A stretch of DNA of 64,000 nt from Agelaius tricolor. Lineage: Eukaryota > Chordata > Aves > Passeriformes > Icteridae. Each line of letters starts with the position of its first letter. The stretch's first letter is position 1. The stretch covers positions 22,717,001 through 22,781,000 of the forward strand of contig JALJCS010000009.1 of the NCBI GenBank assembly GCA_023055355.1. The letters run 5' to 3'. The notes under the pieces are model-generated. The model saw nothing but the letters and a program-made list of their open reading frames with translations. It did not search any database and was not told where the DNA came from. Below, in pieces: positions 48,935 through 61,271 of this stretch. The translations under genes were made by a program, and so were the position numbers.

Positions 48935-51579
48935 GAGGTGTCTTATGAGCCAATGAAAAAAACCTGTCCTAGAGTAACCAAACCCAATTCTCATGCATTC
49001 CATTCCCTTTCTGGAGTCTAGGTGGGTACTGCTTTTAAAACACAAATTTTGGAATAATATATCATCTTCTGGTTTGCCTTATCTATTTTAAAAATGACGT
49101 TAAATTCTTGTCAGTCAGAAATTTCTATTAAAACTTTGTGTTGCACAAAAAATAATTCTTTTTTAGCAGCAGAATTTTCTTTAAAAGCATTTTTTTCCTG
49201 CTGTCTGACCAAATGTTTCAAACCAAAAAATTTCAAACCCTTGGAATATGAGTTACAACAGAGTGGATTGTATTTAAAATGTTGTTGGTATTTATGCTGT
49301 TCAAGTTTTCTTCTTTTCTTGATGTGTATTTTTTCTTCAAAATTTCTTTTTTTTAAATTCTTCACAGCACTGGAAAATTTACAAGAAAGAAATCTACAAT
49401 TTAACTGCTCTTTTTCAAATCTGATGAAGTTGCATGTTAGCAGTTTCAATTTCAATAATTTTCCTCCTCAAACCAGTTTTTCTAATTTTACATAATCCTA
49501 AAAAGTCATATGAATCAAAATTAGAAACTAAAAAGTGAAATAAAAGCATTGACATTCTAAATGTTGTTTGCTTTCAGTGACCTAAATTAAAAACAGCAAA
49601 AAAATTGTTTTTGGGAGAAATAGAAGGAGGTGTACAAACATTAAAAACTGTAAAACATCCTGCTTTTATTCACTTGAAGGTGAAGCAATTTTGTATTTGC
49701 GGCTTTTATGTGAAATACTTTTGCTGTTTGTGTAGGGGCTTTAAGCCATGCATGTGTTTTAGCAGTAAAAGAACCAAACCAAAACAAAAAAAGGTATATT
49801 CAAAGCTACTCTCATTTTCTCGAGCATGAGTGGAAATTATCCTTCCTGGTGCCTGGAGTAGATACACTTTTTTATTGTACAAACAGAAAATACATCTACC
49901 CTCCACAAGCACTCGCTTTAGTAAGAGAGTTTTTTTAAAAGAGGAATGTACATAAAAATGTTCAAAGTGTATAAGAATTAAATCTCCTTCAGTTTATTTT
50001 CACATATGCTGAGTGCCAAAGTCACATCACAGACAAATCACATTTTAAAACAAAAAGAATGTATATCTGTTAGCACATTCTTATTTGTAATTTTTTTATT
50101 TACACACTTTATAACAGATTTCTGTGCTTGGCAATCCAATCTAGGTTTAACTTGCACCCTCCAGAAACTATATTTGTTTACAGTTTGTCCCCCTTGTTGG
50201 TCACAAGGAAGAATTTGTTTGCAAGCAATTTTTATCTATCCCCTATCAATCCCCTCTGCCCTCCTGTTGCAATTCAGTTATATCCTATCAGAAGGTTCTG
50301 ACTGATATTCCCAACGTTGGACTCCTCTACTGGGGAAAATCTCGGGCTCTATATTCTTTCTTCTTTATCTTCAGCTAAATAAAAATTAAAATTATTTCTA
50401 AGAAAGATTGCAAGATATATTTGTCTCCTTTAACTTCTTAATTCTGGTTTATACTATTATGTTAAGATCAAGAACATGTTGATTACAATCTCAAGATTAT
50501 AGAGAGTGTGATACAATAAATAAACTAAAGAATACTAATCCCTTCATCCTTCACATTTTTGCCATCTTTACTAAATTTCATGCTTATCATCCTGCAACAT
50601 GAAGCCATTATTGAGAACTTTTTTTTCCTCATACTCTTTTTCTTGTATCCATACTCAAGTCTTTGCCTATTTCCTGTTTTTTCTCTTTCCAGCTATTAGG
50701 CTGAAAATGTTGTACAGGATCTTCACGTAGAGACAGCTTTTGCCATCTATAGCTGGGACTCTCTAGACACTTCCTTGTTAAGTTTTATTGGTGTGTTGGT
50801 TTAGAGGAATAACTTCAGTTGATATTTCTAGCTGTGTAGAACTGGAAATTCATGTCACAACCACAGTAACAATCTTCATATTAATAATTAATTAAGCAAC
50901 CTGCTTCTATTTTATCCCCAAAGCTCCCAGGAGTATTTTTCACAGTGTAATGCTCAGATTTGTTTCCTGTGGTATACTGAACCAGAAATAAACATGACCT
51001 GCCATCACAATATCTCTTGTTTATCTCTTGTGCCGTGATTTATGGAGCAATGGGAAATGAAGGTTGAAGAAATCAATATTTCTTTTGGAGGACTGCTTTG
51101 CCTCCCCACCCCACAGCTGTGAGATCCTGGGGAAAGTCACACAGCAGATCAGATGCTGGTTCATCTGCAGCCAGTAACAGAATATTTTGGGCAAGTGTAT
51201 ATCCCACCAGGTCAGCTGCTAATATTTCACTCTTGCTTTTCAGCGAGCAGGCAGGCATGAGATACTCTGACTAAGACCCAACTTGCACATTCCCACTAAA
51301 GCTTAATTTGGCCACATTGCAACATCTGTGTTGTGCTGAGTCCAGTATCTCTCTGTGCTACAAGGGTCAAACTCATCTATCATCACAGGCAGCAGTTTGG
51401 AAGATGGTAACTGCTGCTGCCTCCATTCCAAACTTACTGACAAAAAGAAAAGAAGAAAAGGACTAATTCATACTTTAAAAGGTGTTCAGTAGATGAGGCT
51501 ACCCTTCTAGGCAGAATCAGGCCAAGTTTCTCCCCAGATATTTCTCCCACACAAGAGGTGCATGCCCTTGAAATTTAAT
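48935..51579. other. AT-rich noncoding sequence, no gene seen
   Basis: Very AT-rich, with opposing ORFs of 133 (plus) and 114 (minus) codons over 49.09-49.5 kb. Their Phe/Leu/Ser- and Lys-rich composition follows T- and A-runs, so they look accidental. No mobile element recognised with confidence. Confidence 0.5.
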
Positions 51580-52080
51580 AAAGAGAGCAAATGACACTCC
51601 ATAATTTTCGTCCCAAGCACTGACTGAAAGGTGACATTACACAATAAGAGTAAATCTCCTGCTCCGCTTATACCAGCCAAGAACCCAGAGACATTTCTGC
51701 CATAACTCCCAAACCAAAATAGCAATTGGTGAAATACAACCTGCATGCTGTTGTTAAAAACAAGTGTGAGTATTGTAGTTAATGCTTGGCAGCAAGCCGA
51801 GGAGCCAAAGTTCACCAGAGGGGCCCCGCTGGGGATTCCTGGAGGCACTGCATAAATCTTTGCTCCACTCCCTGTCACTAACACGCTGGGAGTGTATGGG
51901 AGCACCCTGAAAAATATGCCCCAGGCTCCCAGCAGCAAACACCAAGCACACGTCACGGCCCAGAATACATGGATAGATACATGTCCCCTGTGTGCGTGCA
52001 TGCACAGAGGGGCAAGGGGCAGCTCTTCACTTGATGCAACAGATAATCAGTTCTTCCTTCAATGCAATAGGAAATCTTGA
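51580..52080. promoter_or_regulatory. candidate conserved noncoding block overlapping a 164-codon ORF
   Basis: Single-copy, CpG-retaining sequence (agccgaggag, ccccgctgggg, acgctgggag, acgtcacgg). The minus strand holds the window's longest non-repetitive ORF (51507-52001). Its hydrophobic translation has no signal or domain I recognise, and an 83-codon minus-strand frame overlaps it at 51754-52005. I favour noncoding, with the long frame a by-product of composition. A lone exon is possible but unsupported by visible splice context. Confidence 0.28.
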
Positions 52081-52219
52081 GCAGATGATTGTTCACCAGT
52101 TGTGAGGACTCCTTTGGCTCTTACAGGGGTTTTATGTCTGATAATCGTGACCTGATCCTTTCAGTCCTCACTGGCTCAGCAACCACCACCAGTCTTCCTC
52201 AGTAATTTGGTTTCTGACT

Positions 52220-52560
52220 CAATAGCTCAGAGTCACATCTTCTAGGGAATCATTCAGTCTTATTTTAAAGATTCCAAGGAATGTAGAATTTACCTTCTCT
52301 ATCCCAAAGCCTAATGCATCCACTTAAAGCAACCTTATTGAAAAGCTGTACTTTATATTAGATTTGAATGGTTTGGCAGTCAAATCTTGTTATACCTTTG
52401 TCTGCTGGACCAAAGAGCCCTGTAATATCAGGTATCTCCTCTTCACATAAGCAATTATAGAACATGATTAAATTGTTTCTTAAGCTCTTTTACAAGTGAA
52501 ACAAACAGATCCCCTCTAATCTCTCATAGTAAGCATGTTTTCCAGGCCACAATCCATCCT
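52220..52560 (-). mobile_element. ancient CR1/L3-type LINE fragment (minus strand)
   Basis: Collinear with the reverse complement of old amniote CR1/L3 3' regions: 'cagtcttattttaaagattc', 'gtagaatttacc', 'cttgttatacctttgtctgc', 'ccaaagagccctgtaat', and 'ctaatctctcatagtaagca' with 'tgttttccagg'. It is strongly diverged and has no intact frame. Confidence 0.65.
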
Positions 52561-53439
52561 GGCAGGAATCAAGAGGCAGCTGAAGTCAGAGGACCTACAC
52601 CCGTCCTCGTCTCCTTAGAATCTGATCCCTAAAATGCTAATGTGAATATTTACAAACTAGAAAGTGCTTAGGTGTGTAACTAAACACATTCTCCTTTCAT
52701 ACCTTTTATTCAGTTCACAGAAAGCATTCACTGTGTTGACCGCAAGCACTCCCATTATATATAGAATATTCATACACCTATTCAAACACACAGACTACCT
52801 GTAAATGCAAAACTAAGCAAAATTCAGAATATTTATCCAACAGAAAATTCTAACATCTCACCTTCTTATTTCATCCCAGCTTAAAACCTGAAATGTTAAC
52901 ACTTGTCAGAGAGAAAATGGCATTTCTACACAACATTAGAGAACACCGTGTTTTCATATTCTTCAGTGCAGACATATCAGATCGCAGTTTCCCAAAGGAA
53001 AGCACTTCCATGTGGATCAATGCTGTTATGATTCTGCATTCCATCATCATGGTAAATTGCCTAGCAGGTTGGTAGCCTAATGAACATGCTCAATGCTCTT
53101 TGAAGCCCTGCTCCCTCTCCTCAGCTGGCTCATGCCTTTGGGGCCAGGGAGGAACAGGGCAGCAAGAAACCTGTAGGGCACTGTGTGAAATGGGGACTTT
53201 CTGGGAGCTTAGCTCTGGGAAAAGGTTATCAGGCTAAGTTATCACACGGGCATTTAGCCTCATGCTGTACCAAGCTGCTCTGAAATATTTTGGGTAAGCA
53301 GAACATGGCAGAATTGTCTGATCCAGGCTGAAGGATGAGTGAAGTATTTCATACTTACAGTGTGCCCTGCAGAAACTCCTGCTGGCTGCTTTTCACACAG
53401 AAAAATATGGGCACAGACATTGCAGAAATGTCTGCATGC
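52561..53439. other. noncoding sequence, no gene seen
   Basis: Unique AT-rich sequence. No ORF above about 75 codons and no mobile element recognised. Confidence 0.5.
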
Positions 53440-54960
53440 ATTTTGCACGTAGAAACAGAACTGCCATGTAAACTCCAACATAAACACAAATCACAAGCAA
53501 ACACACATTCTGAGCACATACAGTCAGCATTGCCAAAAAACAGATGGCCAGCCCAAATACATGCCCAAAATGCCCCCACCATTAGAGGAGATGAATCTTA
53601 GGAGAGGATGACTTCCTTGCTTAGAAACGCTCTCTCTACTTACTACGAAGTACTTAAATGTCTGATTTAGACTAGAAGCTAAACCTAATATGGCTAAAAT
53701 TACACATTATACCCACCAACATGAGGCAAAAACACATAAACATTTAGCTAACCTATGGATGCATGCAAACACAAAGCATGAGTATATGGTACTGTTATTA
53801 CAAGCACATACCCAGTTTTTAACTCTGCGAACAGAAACAGAAACTCTTTTTGTCAGCTCCCAAAATTTAATGCAGGTCCTGCTTATCTTCTTCATGCCTC
53901 TTCTTAAACTGATCACTGCAGAATCAGAAATCTACTTTTACAATGAAAACGTTGCTTTTCTGTCATCAAAGCTGTAAAGATCACATTGAAAACATGAATC
54001 CGACAGGCTAAGAAAAAAAAGAGGAAAGTGGTCAAAAGAAACCAAAATCTATCAGTTTCTCAAAACTTATGAGTTACTTACTCAGTCTTGCTCTGTTATT
54101 TTTAACACTGTTGGCAGCACTGCAACAAGCCCATGAACATTAAAAGCACATTCACAAGGAAAACCTAAAAACATAAATACAAGTAGATATTACTGGCACG
54201 GACTCAACATATGTGTGCATATCTTACCACCGCTGTGCAAATGTAGATGTACAAACTCTACGGATGAGGGCCCATTCTGCAGAAGTATGGATGTGTAACA
54301 CCTGCAAATACTCAACAGGCATCCTGCACAACAGTCACACCACCACAATTATGCACACACAAACCCTGCAAACCCACGCGCCTACAATTTTGGAAGCACA
54401 AAACAGTCTGACTTTCTGAGTAGAAGCAACGAAAATATTTTCATTTGTAATTGATACTTTGAAAGTAAATGAAAAATTTGTTTGGGTTCAAATTAAAATG
54501 TCAATTTTTTGGCTAGAAAAATAAATGAAACGCTTTTACGTCAAAATAACAATTTAAAATGACAGATATGCTTCAGTTTCAATTTAAATTGTTGTTTTGT
54601 TTTGAAAAAAAAATATTTAAAGCAGAATGAAAACAAAAATGAGCATTGTATTTTAACAGGCCAACCCAAGACAAAAATACAGTTTGGAGAAAATGAAAAC
54701 CGACTGGAGAATCTGTAATGAAAATTTTTTCATTCAGGTTTTCTCTTGGGAACCTTTATTTTTTAGACAGTGGTAACACACACGTACAACTCACTTCTTA
54801 TTCTTCATACACATGTGATCCATAAGAATACTTCATAAGGGCACACTCCGAGCCCTTTACACACACAGAGAGGCACTCATGGGCACTTTGCGTTTGTGCT
54901 TCTGACATGTGTGTGAGCATCAAACACACCTTAGCCTGCACTGGACACACACATGTGGTC
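53440..54960 (+). repeat. degenerate CA-rich region split by an AT-rich palindromic-looking insert
   Basis: On the plus strand, 53.44-53.83, 54.16-54.42 and 54.77-54.96 kb are loaded with acaca, gcaca and catgca words. The three frames therefore yield His/Thr/Gln-rich peptides. No clean repeat unit is left. Between them, 54.43-54.76 kb is very AT-rich with repeated gaaa/tttc words in both orientations. This could be an eroded (CA)n tract with an old inserted element, but neither origin is proven. Confidence 0.45.
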
Positions 54961-55379
54961 TCTGTTAAGAAACCCAAGAAATAAAGCCAATTTTAGATCA
55001 AGTGAGCTGTGGTCCCCTGGCTCAGGTTCTACTGCAGGTGATTCTATAAACAAAGTTTAGTGCCAACGTGAAAGAACAAATATGCTATAAATAGTTCATG
55101 ACTTCCAAAAGGCCTTGTCTCTTTCCAGTCCTTCTAAACCAAACCAGCAGATGGGCTGAGAGCACTTCAAACCCTCTCCTTGAAATAAAATGCTGGAAAT
55201 AAAGAATAACAGCATGAAGGCAGTAAAACAAAATAGGAAAAGGAGGGGGGGGGGGCAGCAGGGGCAGGGGGAGAAAGGCTTTAATTTATTGGGGAGAGCG
55301 CTGGGAATGTAAAAAGAGTGGGAGGGGAAGGAAGAAAGGGGACATCTCCCTGCCTGATTGCAATTGTCATTAAGTTGCA
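54961..55379. other. noncoding sequence with G-rich run
   Basis: Contains an 11-G run at 55245-55255 and further G clusters to about 55.34 kb. The 131-codon minus-strand ORF over 55096-55491 owes its Pro/Ser/Leu content to this G-rich strand and is not recognised. Confidence 0.5.
55245..55255 (+). repeat. G11 homopolymer in G-rich context
   Basis: Eleven G in a row are followed within 20 bases by ggggcaggggg, a possible G-quadruplex-forming sequence on the plus strand. Confidence 0.85.
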
Positions 55380-55960
55380 GCAGGGGTGTTAAGTTGCAGC
55401 GTGGGTGCAAGCGCACGCGGCCCACCTCCAACCCAAACCTCCTCGGCATCTGATTCTTCCCCACCCTGAGTGATTTAATGCCCCGGCCCATGCGGTTTAT
55501 TTACTGCCTTTTGCTCCATTTAATGGAACCCAGGGGCCTTCACACCAGCACGGGTCAGTGCCGAAGCATTTGTTACCTGTGCCAGGCAGCACACCAGAGG
55601 CAGGGGAGAGGGGGGGAATCGGCCACTCAAGCACAAAAAGCAACAGTTGGAGCCTGTGCAGGGGGAATGTGCTTCAGTGTGCATTCTGATTAGTTTTATG
55701 AAGCAGGCGGTTGCTCTAACATCTGGAGGGAGTTTGCAAGGAACTGAGACAACACGGGCCTGATGCAGCCGACTCCGCACATAATGGGTTTTTACACCCA
55801 GCCAGAGGTGTTAGGAGAACTTGAGAAAATCCCCGAATTCTCTGGAGCAGATTAAGTGCCCTAAACACAGTTAAGGAGGCAATTGGTTTAACTATAACCT
55901 TTAGAGCTGCCGAATGTCAAATAACAACAATTACCATGCATTTAAGAGAAAGGACTAGAG
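55380..55960. promoter_or_regulatory. candidate conserved noncoding element block
   Basis: CpG-retaining single-copy sequence (gcgcacgcggcc, ctcggcatc, gccccggcc, tgcggttt, agcacgggtc, tgccgaag) with AT-rich motifs 'agtgatttaatgcc' and 'ggtttatttactgcc'. It is bounded by G-rich simple sequence on one side and ordinary AT-rich DNA on the other. It looks like regulatory DNA, but conservation is inferred. Confidence 0.3.
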
Positions 55961-57122
55961 AATACTGAGATATTTACCTACACAACAAACTGGGGATTGC
56001 AGCAATAAACAAGGTGACACAAATTACTTATAGGTTCTTAAAAATAAGATCTAGTGAGATTAAACAAAACTGGAATCACATGTAATACAATGTTTCCATG
56101 TGCTGGCTGAAAAATCAGTCTTCAGTGACAGTGGAAAAGTCTCCACAGAAATGAAGCGGCAATGATAGTGTGATAGTGGATCTCCAGGAGAGGTCACTGT
56201 GTTATGACAACATCTAAAAAATTAAGTACACACACAGCAGACAGTGCTTGAAGGAAAAAGAACAGTCGGGCTGGGAGCACATAACTCAGGAACAGAAACA
56301 AGTTGGTATCATTTGCCATGCAGTGAGCAAATAAAACTGTAAGTACCAAAGATATGTTGAAGAGCTGTGGTCAGTGTACAAACATGGAATTCATGCAAAA
56401 AGAAAAAAGGAAAAAGAAAAGGAAACACGCTGTATCATTCTGAGTACTGCAGTAAAGAAGAAATGTGCTATGTGCTGCTGTTTTTATTTTTTTCCCCAAA
56501 GGAATCCATGCAAACTACTTTGCTATTTGTTAATGGCTATATAGACTTCTGGCAGCTAAATGGACTGTCAGACATTACAACAGTAGCAATCAGAGACTAA
56601 GAAAAGAGGTATTTCAGCAGGCATGGCATACCCAAAAAACAAAATAGTTTGGTTTTCTTTCACAAGTTGTCCATGAAAATTATTATCTCCATCAAATCAA
56701 ATGGGGACACTGTTAAAATTATTAAATTCTTTCAAAGTTGCAGAAATTACTCACTAATCTATTCAAGAGAAAATAAGTGTCCCAGAGGTGCAATATCTGA
56801 ACAAAAAGTGTCCCAGATTAAACTGCTCTCTGGGGAGAAATTTCATCCTGGGAAAAAAAAATCCCAGGTGTCAAACAGACAAAATTTTATTCAGAAATAT
56901 AAGAGTGGATGGTCTTTTTCCCTGGAAGCACAGATAAAACTCAAACACACAATCAAAACAAGAGCAGAAGAAAAAAGCCCATTGCATTTGTCAGTGCAAC
57001 ATGAGAGAAATTTTGCCACTTTTTTTCTGTATGTCAGCCAAAATAGGTTTTATGGGACTATTACCCAATGTTATATATGTGAACAGATTATCCTCTTTGT
57101 GTTTTATTTTATTCCAAGTAAT
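55961..57122. other. noncoding sequence, no gene seen
   Basis: AT-rich unique sequence. A 205-codon frame (56649-57266) starts here, but its last third is only the translation of the following A/C simple repeat. The first part has no recognised domain. Confidence 0.55.
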
Positions 57123-57252
57123 TTTGCCAAAAAAAAAAAAAACCAAACAAAAAAAAAACCCAAAAAACCAAAAAAAACCAAAAAAACAAAAAAAAAAAAA
57201 AAAAAAAAACAAAAAACAAACAAAAAAAAACCCACCAAAAAAACCCCACCCA
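57123..57252 (+). repeat. A-rich simple repeat with C interruptions
   Basis: About 130 bases of A runs of 4-20 separated by one to four C, with no G or T until the last bases. Frame translations give Lys/Pro/Asn strings. This is low-complexity DNA and not coding. Confidence 0.93.
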
Positions 57253-57714
57253 AACATGATCTGTAGCAGGACTATTTCTATAAAAATTGCACTCTAAATC
57301 TAGATGACAATAATGAGTGTTTGAGTCTTATGTGGGCATGACTGAATAAAATCTAAATATTGCAGTATTTTATCATGATATCATGCTGAATCAAAGCACA
57401 TAGCAGAAGTGTAGATAATGCCAGTCAAATACTTTGAGAAGATCAAGAATGACATTGGAGTTGCTGGATAAAGGCAGATATTGGAGATTTAAGAAGGCTT
57501 AAAATATACATGGCTTCTTCAAGAATAGACATCTGAGAATGGGATTCTAAATCAGCATTTCATGTCCAGCAGAAAAAGCATAAAGTCCTATTTTGATAAT
57601 TGGACAAACACTTGTTCCCCGATATAATTCAGTGGTAAAAACTGAAGGGTTTAAATGATAAAAATCAAGTGCGTCTGTGAGCTGCTGCTAGACAGTGGAT
57701 GAGACTATGAAGAG
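57253..57714. other. noncoding spacer
   Basis: Unique AT-rich sequence. No recognised feature. Confidence 0.5.
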
Positions 57715-57804
57715 GAATGATCTTTGGGGGTTGGTCTTTAGGTTCCTTTTAACTAGATGATCTTTAAGGTTCCTTTTAACTCAAACCATTCTGTGATTCT
57801 ATAA
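57715..57804 (+). mobile_element. CR1 LINE 3' tip with internal duplication (plus strand)
   Basis: The end of an avian CR1: 'actagatgatctttaagg', 'ttaactcaaaccattctgtg' and 'attctataatg'. The piece tctttaggttccttttaact (57735-57754) is repeated with one extra A at 57761-57781, a small tandem duplication inside the tip. The upstream CR1 portion is missing or too diverged. Confidence 0.82.
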
Positions 57805-60800
57805 TGTTAAAACTATCACTTTTACTGTCTCAAACTTGCCTGGGATTATAGGACACACAATGCTTCTCAGGCAAGTGTCACGCATAAAATCAGTTTATTC
57901 TTTGCTATCAGGCTGAAAGCAAGATGAGGAAGAAAACAGCAAAACTCTAAGCCATGTCCCATAAACTATAAAGCTCTAAACCATAGCATGTGTATGGTTC
58001 TATCACCAAGCATTTGGAAAGTTTCAAAAGGAATAAAATCTGCAAAATCAGATTGGTAGCTAGGAAGAGTTGACAGCTTACTAGGATAAAATTTTCCAGT
58101 TCATCAAGGCCTCAGCTTTAGACTGCAACAGTACAAAGCCGCCATAGTTGAAGAAAGTGAACAATAGGGAATAAAGATTGCTAGTAGGTAATCTGGCCCT
58201 GTAGTCATCTGAAAAATAAAAGAAATGTAATTATAGTGCCTTTCCTGTAAGAAATTTTCATAAAGAAAAGAATATGCACTGAAAAATGCAACTGTAAAAA
58301 ATTTGAAATTGGACAAGGACAAGATGTTTAATAGTGAATGAAGTAGGGAGTTCATTTATATCACAGGCTTGATTGTAGGGTTAGATGTCTTTTGTAGGGT
58401 GCCACACCAGAGCTGGTTTTACCAAGTGAAATGATTTCCACTAAAGGCCATTTTGAACTTTATCAAATGGAAGGGGAGCTGATTGTAAAACAGAAGGCTT
58501 CAATTGCTTCAGAGAGAAAATCTGAAAGAGGGATCAGAGATTACAGAGAATTGCCAGGAAATATTTGATAAGCAGCAGACCTAAGGAACTGCTATGTGTC
58601 CATTTTCGAAATCCCTTTCTTTCCTGCTGTGCAAAAACAAGAGCATTACTTGGCTATGTGTGAACCACAGAATCTGAAACATCTGGTGGGCGGTTAGACA
58701 AAAGGAAGGACAAAGAAGGAAGCATTTATGTATTCTTGTTCCCTCAACAAAATGGATATTTTTCTGCAATGTGTGCTCCATAAGCTCTGGGTATGCTGCA
58801 GTATGGGGAAAAGGGGCTAGATTCTGTCTAAATGTCTCTGCTGAGGACAGCTTCAGCAGAGTAAGGGGCCTTGCATATTTCTGGCAACAGAATGAATAAA
58901 ATAAAGGTGTCATAGAGAAATATGATTGGCTTGGATTCATGGGTTTGTAGCAAAGACAAGAGAGATGAAAACCTGGGAGAAAGCAGGTACCAGGAAATGT
59001 CCATTAAAGCTGTTTCCAATTTGCTTGAAATGGGAAATACCCGTGCAAGGAAAGTCCACACCAGTCAGAGCTCCTTGGATCATGGGTCTCCACAGGCATT
59101 CAGCCTGCCCTGCAGCTGGGGATCCCAGAGGGACACTTGGGCTTCTGTGGGATGCATGAGGGTTTTGAATGTGTTCCCATGGTAAAATAGAACAGTTAAG
59201 GCTGCCATAAGAGTATGAGGGAGCACCAGGTAAATGATTTTTAAGTGCTTCCCTGGGTTTCCTTTTCCCAGGCCCCATTACCCCGTTTTGGTAAAAATTA
59301 GGTGATTTGTTTCCTCCTCCTTCACCCCAGAGATCATCCTCCTGTGAGAAATTATGAGACTTGATACCCCATTTTTGACCTTTTGGAACCATTCATTGGT
59401 CCTGCTAATCAAAGGGGTGGCAGTAGGTAGTAGTGAGGAGCAGAGGAAAGGAAATGGGCTTTAAGTGGTGCGGTTTGACCCTTGAGGACTCTTGCAGAGA
59501 GAAAACTCACAGGAGAGAGCCTCCTCTCTTAATTTCTCTTGCACCACCTTTCCTGTGGCTCTGTTGCATCAGGACTCTGCTTGTCACTCATTCACCTCTA
59601 AGAAAAATCCTGAAGCACAGCAGGAGAGATTTGGAGGTGGTCACCAGCACAGCAGGAGCAGCTGACAGATCAGTCAGCACAGAGCAGTAGGAAGGATTAA
59701 CACTTTTTGAGAGCAATAGGGAAGGATGTTCACCTTGTGCTGAGTTGAGAATGGCACACAAGCCTCTTCAACAGAAACTTTCCTGCAGGGGTGGGAACAA
59801 AGATTCAAACAAAAACAAATTATTTCTGCAACTGTGATTACAAGCTATGAACAAAGTACAAAGAGAAAGGGACAGCAGCTTCTGTCTGGACAGAAATGTT
59901 TAGCTTCCATGTTTCTGGGTGTGGGCTCAAAGTGGGCTTTTTTCACATCCCCTAAAAACTGGACCAGTAGCTCATTTTTGCCACTAATACATATTTGCCT
60001 TGGGTCTTTTTCTGATGACAATGTGGCACTAGGCAAACCAGGGAGAGAAATTATTCCCTGAACACTAGGTTGGACCACTGCTTGCAAACATCTGTCCTGC
60101 TTCACGGCTGAGGTGGAGACCTGGGATAGCTGTGTCACCAGCTGCTCCTGCCAGTTTATGTACCATGTCATTGAACCCTGCTTGGAACAAGTCTAATTGA
60201 CATGCTGCTTAAAACAGTGGTAGCAGCAGATTTCCCCCCATTTGCGCAGGGCTTTAGGGACAGCAGGAGTGCTCGTCCAACACAGGTGTCTTGAAACTCT
60301 CCCAGTGTCACAGCTTGGTGCTAGAATGGGGAGCTGTAAGCCCATTGTTCAGGGGCCTTTCCAGCTAGGGGTAACGGGTCAATTATTTGTCCTACAGCCA
60401 GTGGGGCACAGCGGAAGAGATGACAGTAGACCCTCATGTCCCATGAAGTGGCTGTGGGCTTGACATAAGACATCTGTTTAGCAAAGGCAGCACTTAAAAT
60501 ACTTGGGCATAAAGAGTGAAAGGACAAGTAGTTTCTACCTAGGCTATAGAACATTAGTTTTTATTTGATTTTGTCCACAGCCACCTTGTTGAAGTGCTCT
60601 TTTTAGCAGCTCAAAGAAAACAATTCAACATATCTTCACTATTAAGAATTTTGAATCAGCGCCTCTGGGTATTCCCAGGAAGGAATTTTAGCAAGTATGA
60701 TAAACAAGAACTTGTATGTATGATATGCCTAAGGTTTAAAATAAAGCAATAAAACCCCCAAATCTCTCTGACAAGACATTTTCAGTTGAACACACTACTA

Positions 60801-61251
60801 CTTTATAAACATTGTAGACTGAGCTATACATAAACTAGAATTTGGGGGGCATAAGATTTTACTTTTTCTTTTTACAGACTTCATTTAAGCTGTGTTACCA
60901 TAATGTTTCCCATATTTTAGGAAGCCCATGAAGAGACTCAGATGCTGTCTACACAATAGTATAAGAACATGAGAGCAGGATGAGGAATTACAGAATACAT
61001 TCTTTCTCAGCTTTTGTGAATCAAAAGCATCTTGAACACGTGGCATGGCCATTGAAGGAACCAAAACCATACAGGGGACAGCTCTTGTAGTTGATTATAC
61101 AATAAATTAATGGATGAACCAGAATTTGAGTCTAACATTCTTGCTTCCTCATGCCTTTCCCTATGTCATTAGCCAAGGCAATTCAGCAGGAAGGAAGTCT
61201 ATAGGATTAAGTGTTCATCAGTAAATATAGAAATCAATTTGCACTGGGTTT
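57805..61251. other. noncoding sequence, no gene seen
   Basis: Unique sequence with ORFs up to 151 codons. The longest (minus, 58937-59392) crosses the G/A-biased stretch near 59.23-59.39 kb and is not recognised. No mobile element identified with confidence. Confidence 0.5.
59230..59400 (-). repeat. possible degenerate GGGGTCAAAAAT-like minisatellite
   Basis: On the minus strand, 'aggtcaaaaatggggtatca' and, about 90 bases on, 'accaaaacggggtaatgggg' share the ggtcaaaaatgggg theme of minisatellite-like repeats seen in bird genomes. Only two eroded units are visible, so this is weak. Confidence 0.25.
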
Positions 61252-61271
61252 GGGGGGGGGGGGGGGGGGGG
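61252..61271 (+). repeat. G20 homopolymer
   Basis: Twenty G in a row, preceded by 'ctgggttt'. It is a strong candidate for G-quadruplex formation and for length error in the assembly. Confidence 0.9.

Noticed and set aside
49094..49495. 133-codon plus and 114-codon minus ORFs over the same bases
   Set aside because: Phe/Leu/Ser-rich and Lys-rich compositions simply follow T-runs and A-runs, and there is no domain.
56649..57266. Longest frame in the window (205 codons)
   Set aside because: Its final third is the translation of an A/C simple repeat (Lys/Pro/Asn strings), and the preceding part has no recognisable domain. A frame on the opposite strand is equally open for the same reason.
58937..59392. 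151-codon minus-strand ORF as a possible gene
   Set aside because: No recognised domain. Part of it overlaps a G/A-biased minisatellite-like stretch, and shorter plus-strand frames overlap the rest.
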